DNA of 10,654 bases from Saccoglossus kowalevskii (lineage: Eukaryota; Hemichordata; Enteropneusta; Harrimaniidae), in contig NW_003111505.1 of the NCBI RefSeq assembly GCF_000003605.2, forward strand, positions 1 through 10,654. The letters run 5' to 3'. Positions within the stretch are counted from its first letter, which is position 1; each line of letters opens with the position of its first letter. A model generated the notes under the pieces. The model was not told the origin of the DNA, searched no databases, and saw only the letters and a list, made by a program, of their open reading frames with translations. Below are positions 9,399 to 10,654 of this stretch, one piece after another. The position numbers were made by a program, and so were the translations under genes.

Positions 9399-9724
9399 TC
9401 ATTCTTGCATATCGTCATCAGGCGTAGAGCTTGTGCATGTTGTTGAATGATTGTACAGACCCTGTGCCATTAATTGTAATGCCAAAGTATTCCTTGCGCC
9501 GGTGGATTTTTTAATCTTGGCACGTTTGTTCTGAAACCAGATTTTTATCTGAGATTCGTTGAGTTTCAATTCTTTGGCCAACGACTGCCTTCTTTGCTCC
9601 GTCAAGTAGCGACTATCGTCGAACTCTCTTTTCAGTCGTTCGAGCTGCTCCGCCGTGAACGCCGTACGGGGTCGTTTCTCGTCACTAGGCTTTTCTTTAC
9701 TTTTCGGGCGACGTGATCTCGGAC
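9399..9724 (-). CDS. en: Engrailed homeobox transcription factor, last coding exon (EH3 remnant, homeodomain EH4, EH5)
   Basis: This is the 3' exon of an engrailed-class DNA-binding repressor, a nuclear protein used in segment, boundary and neuronal patterning. The exon encodes 107 residues plus TGA (9401-9399). Residues 1-7 PRSRRPK match EH3. Residues 15-74 (9680-9501) are a complete homeodomain starting [13 protein letters not shown], with helix 3 [15 protein letters not shown] and the expected W48, F49, Q50, N51 and R53. Residues 76-95, ending [11 protein letters not shown], are the engrailed-specific EH5 block. The last 12 residues after that are a divergent acidic tail (PDDDMQE). The exon begins with two bases of a split codon, so the intron is phase 1. 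With a G from the upstream exon the codon would be Gly, as in SSG-PRSRK of chordate engrailed. EH1 (Groucho binding) and EH2 (Pbx/Exd binding) must lie in upstream exons outside the window. The homeobox is uninterrupted. The class is clear; the orthologue or species is not. Confidence 0.97.
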
Positions 9725-9752
9725 CTGGAATAGAAAATTACCAGAAAAAAAG
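9725..9752 (-). other. en: Splice acceptor of the engrailed last exon
   Basis: On the minus strand the exon is preceded by a pyrimidine-rich tract and CAG: TTTTTTTCTGGTAATTTTC then TATTCCAG. The AG is at 9726-9725. It falls exactly where engrailed similarity starts (PRSRRPK), which supports it strongly. Confidence 0.9.
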
Positions 9753-9830
9753 CTCATTTAGTATTCATACATTTTATATCGACGTGGTCTGTTAAACACT
9801 GCTATATATGTGTATTTTAGTGCGCGGTGA

Positions 9831-9840
9831 GTCACGTGAC
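9831..9840. promoter_or_regulatory. Extended E-box GTCACGTGAC in the engrailed intron
   Basis: A perfect 10-bp palindrome, identical to the core of the 12-bp palindrome at 6542-6553. It is about 107 bp upstream of the exon. It could bind bHLH-zip factors; this is inferred from the motif only. Confidence 0.3.
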
Positions 9841-10009
9841 CTTTCACACACATATTATTATTTTTTGAAATTTCAGGAATACAAATGAAGGGTGTTCTAG
9901 TACTTTGTGTGCTCGGTCAGAAATTACCAGATATTCTCACTCAAGTGATATGGATTAGTTTCTATGTGGCTTAGAACAATCTCCTTATTGAAGTCAAACA
10001 AGGGTAATA

Positions 10010-10654
10010 AAATCACATTGCTCAGGTACATGTGTACCAGGTGCCTTATTAGTTCAATGATACATGTATTTGGATCACTGTTGTCTGGTACATGTGTACC
10101 AGGTGCCTTATTAGTTCAATGATACATGTATTTGGATCACTGTTGTCTGGTACATGTGTACCAGGTGCCTTATTAGTTCAATGATACATGTATTTGGATC
10201 ACTGTTGTCTGGTACATGTGTACCAGGTGCCTTATTAGTTCAATGATACATGTATTTGGATCACTGTTGTCTGGTATATGTGTACCAGGTGCCTCATTAG
10301 TTCAATGATACATGTATTTGGATCACTGTTGTCTGGTACATGTGTACCAGGTGCCTTATTAGTTCAATGATACATATATTTGGATCACTGTTGTCTGGTA
10401 AAACTGTATCTGGTGCCTTATTAGTTCAATGATACATGTATTTGGATCACTATTGTCTGGTAAAAGTGTATCTGGTCCCTTATTATCAATGGTACATATA
10501 TTTGGATCACTATTGTCTGGTAAAAGTGTATCTGGTCCCTTATTAGTTCAATGGTACATTATATTTGGATCACTATTGTCTGGTAAAACTGTATCTGGTC
10601 CCTTATTAGTTCAATGATACATGTATTTGGATCTATTGTCCTGGTAAAAGTGTA
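10010..10654. repeat. About 62-bp tandem repeat array in the engrailed intron, eleven units, open at the right edge
   Basis: The anchor CTGGTA (CAGGTA in the first unit) recurs at 10023, 10085, 10147, 10209, 10271, 10333, 10395, 10457, 10517, 10580 and 10641. The spacing is exactly 62 bp seven times, then 60, 63 and 61. Units 1-6 carry ACATGTGTACCAGGTGCC and are nearly identical. From 10395 units carry AAAACTGTATCTGGTGCC or AAAAGTGTATCTGGTCCC, and from 10448 CACTATTGTC replaces CACTGTTGTC. Most units include the palindrome ATACATGTAT. A plus-strand open frame at 10429-10617 stays open only because adjacent diverged units are 60 and 63 bp long, so it is not a gene. Confidence 0.97.

Larger units (their letters stand above)
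9725..10654 (-). other. en: Engrailed intron, 3' portion, cut by the right edge
   Basis: The DNA to the right of the acceptor shows no engrailed coding similarity. No EH2 motif (WPAWVYCTRYSD type) was found on the minus strand, so the whole remaining window is intron. About 285 bp of unique sequence (9725-10009), with an E-box at 9831-9840, is followed by the 62-bp tandem array. The intron is therefore at least 930 bp long. Confidence 0.8.

Noticed and set aside
10429-10617. Open frame of 62 codons with repeated FGSLLSGKSVSGPLL, looking like a repeat protein.
   Set aside because: It is a translation of the tandem array. It stays open only where units are 60 and 63 bp; the regular 62-bp units break the frame.

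Overview
The window is animal (metazoan) genomic DNA. The one confident gene is the last coding exon of an engrailed-family homeobox gene on the minus strand (9399-9724). It has a full 60-residue homeodomain and the engrailed C-terminal block, with a splice acceptor just upstream. Coding density is very low and there are decayed LINE fragments and long tandem arrays, as expected of a eukaryotic nuclear genome. The protein ends in a vertebrate-like NHSTT followed by a divergent tail, and the homeobox is not split by an intron. A marine invertebrate (deuterostome or lophotrochozoan) fits best, but the sequence does not fix the species.

Layout from left to right: a 46-bp tandem array runs off the left edge (1-274). 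Unique non-coding DNA follows. A dead reverse-transcriptase fragment of a LINE lies on the minus strand (about 1599-2096). A second LINE remnant lies on the plus strand (about 2730-3190); it is the C-terminal zinc-finger end of an element that looks like a different clade. From 3191 to 9398 I find no convincing gene. This stretch holds homopolymer runs, short direct repeats, a CpG-containing patch at about 6360-6790 with CACGTG sites and two weak start-codon candidates, and a possible tRNA-like SINE scrap near 8760. The engrailed 3' UTR must lie at its right end, immediately below 9399.

The right end (9725-10654) is the 3' part of the engrailed intron. From about 10010 it is a tandem array of about 62 bp per unit that runs off the right edge. 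The upstream engrailed exon or exons, with EH1 and EH2, are outside the window.

The genes do not form a pathway here. The window is essentially the 3' end of one developmental transcription factor gene, its downstream non-coding DNA (possibly regulatory) and repeats. I found no evidence of a new multi-gene system. The most informative observations are the engrailed exon structure, the two-subfamily intronic array with palindromes and E-boxes, and a 20-bp duplication that accounts for the frameshift in one LINE fragment.
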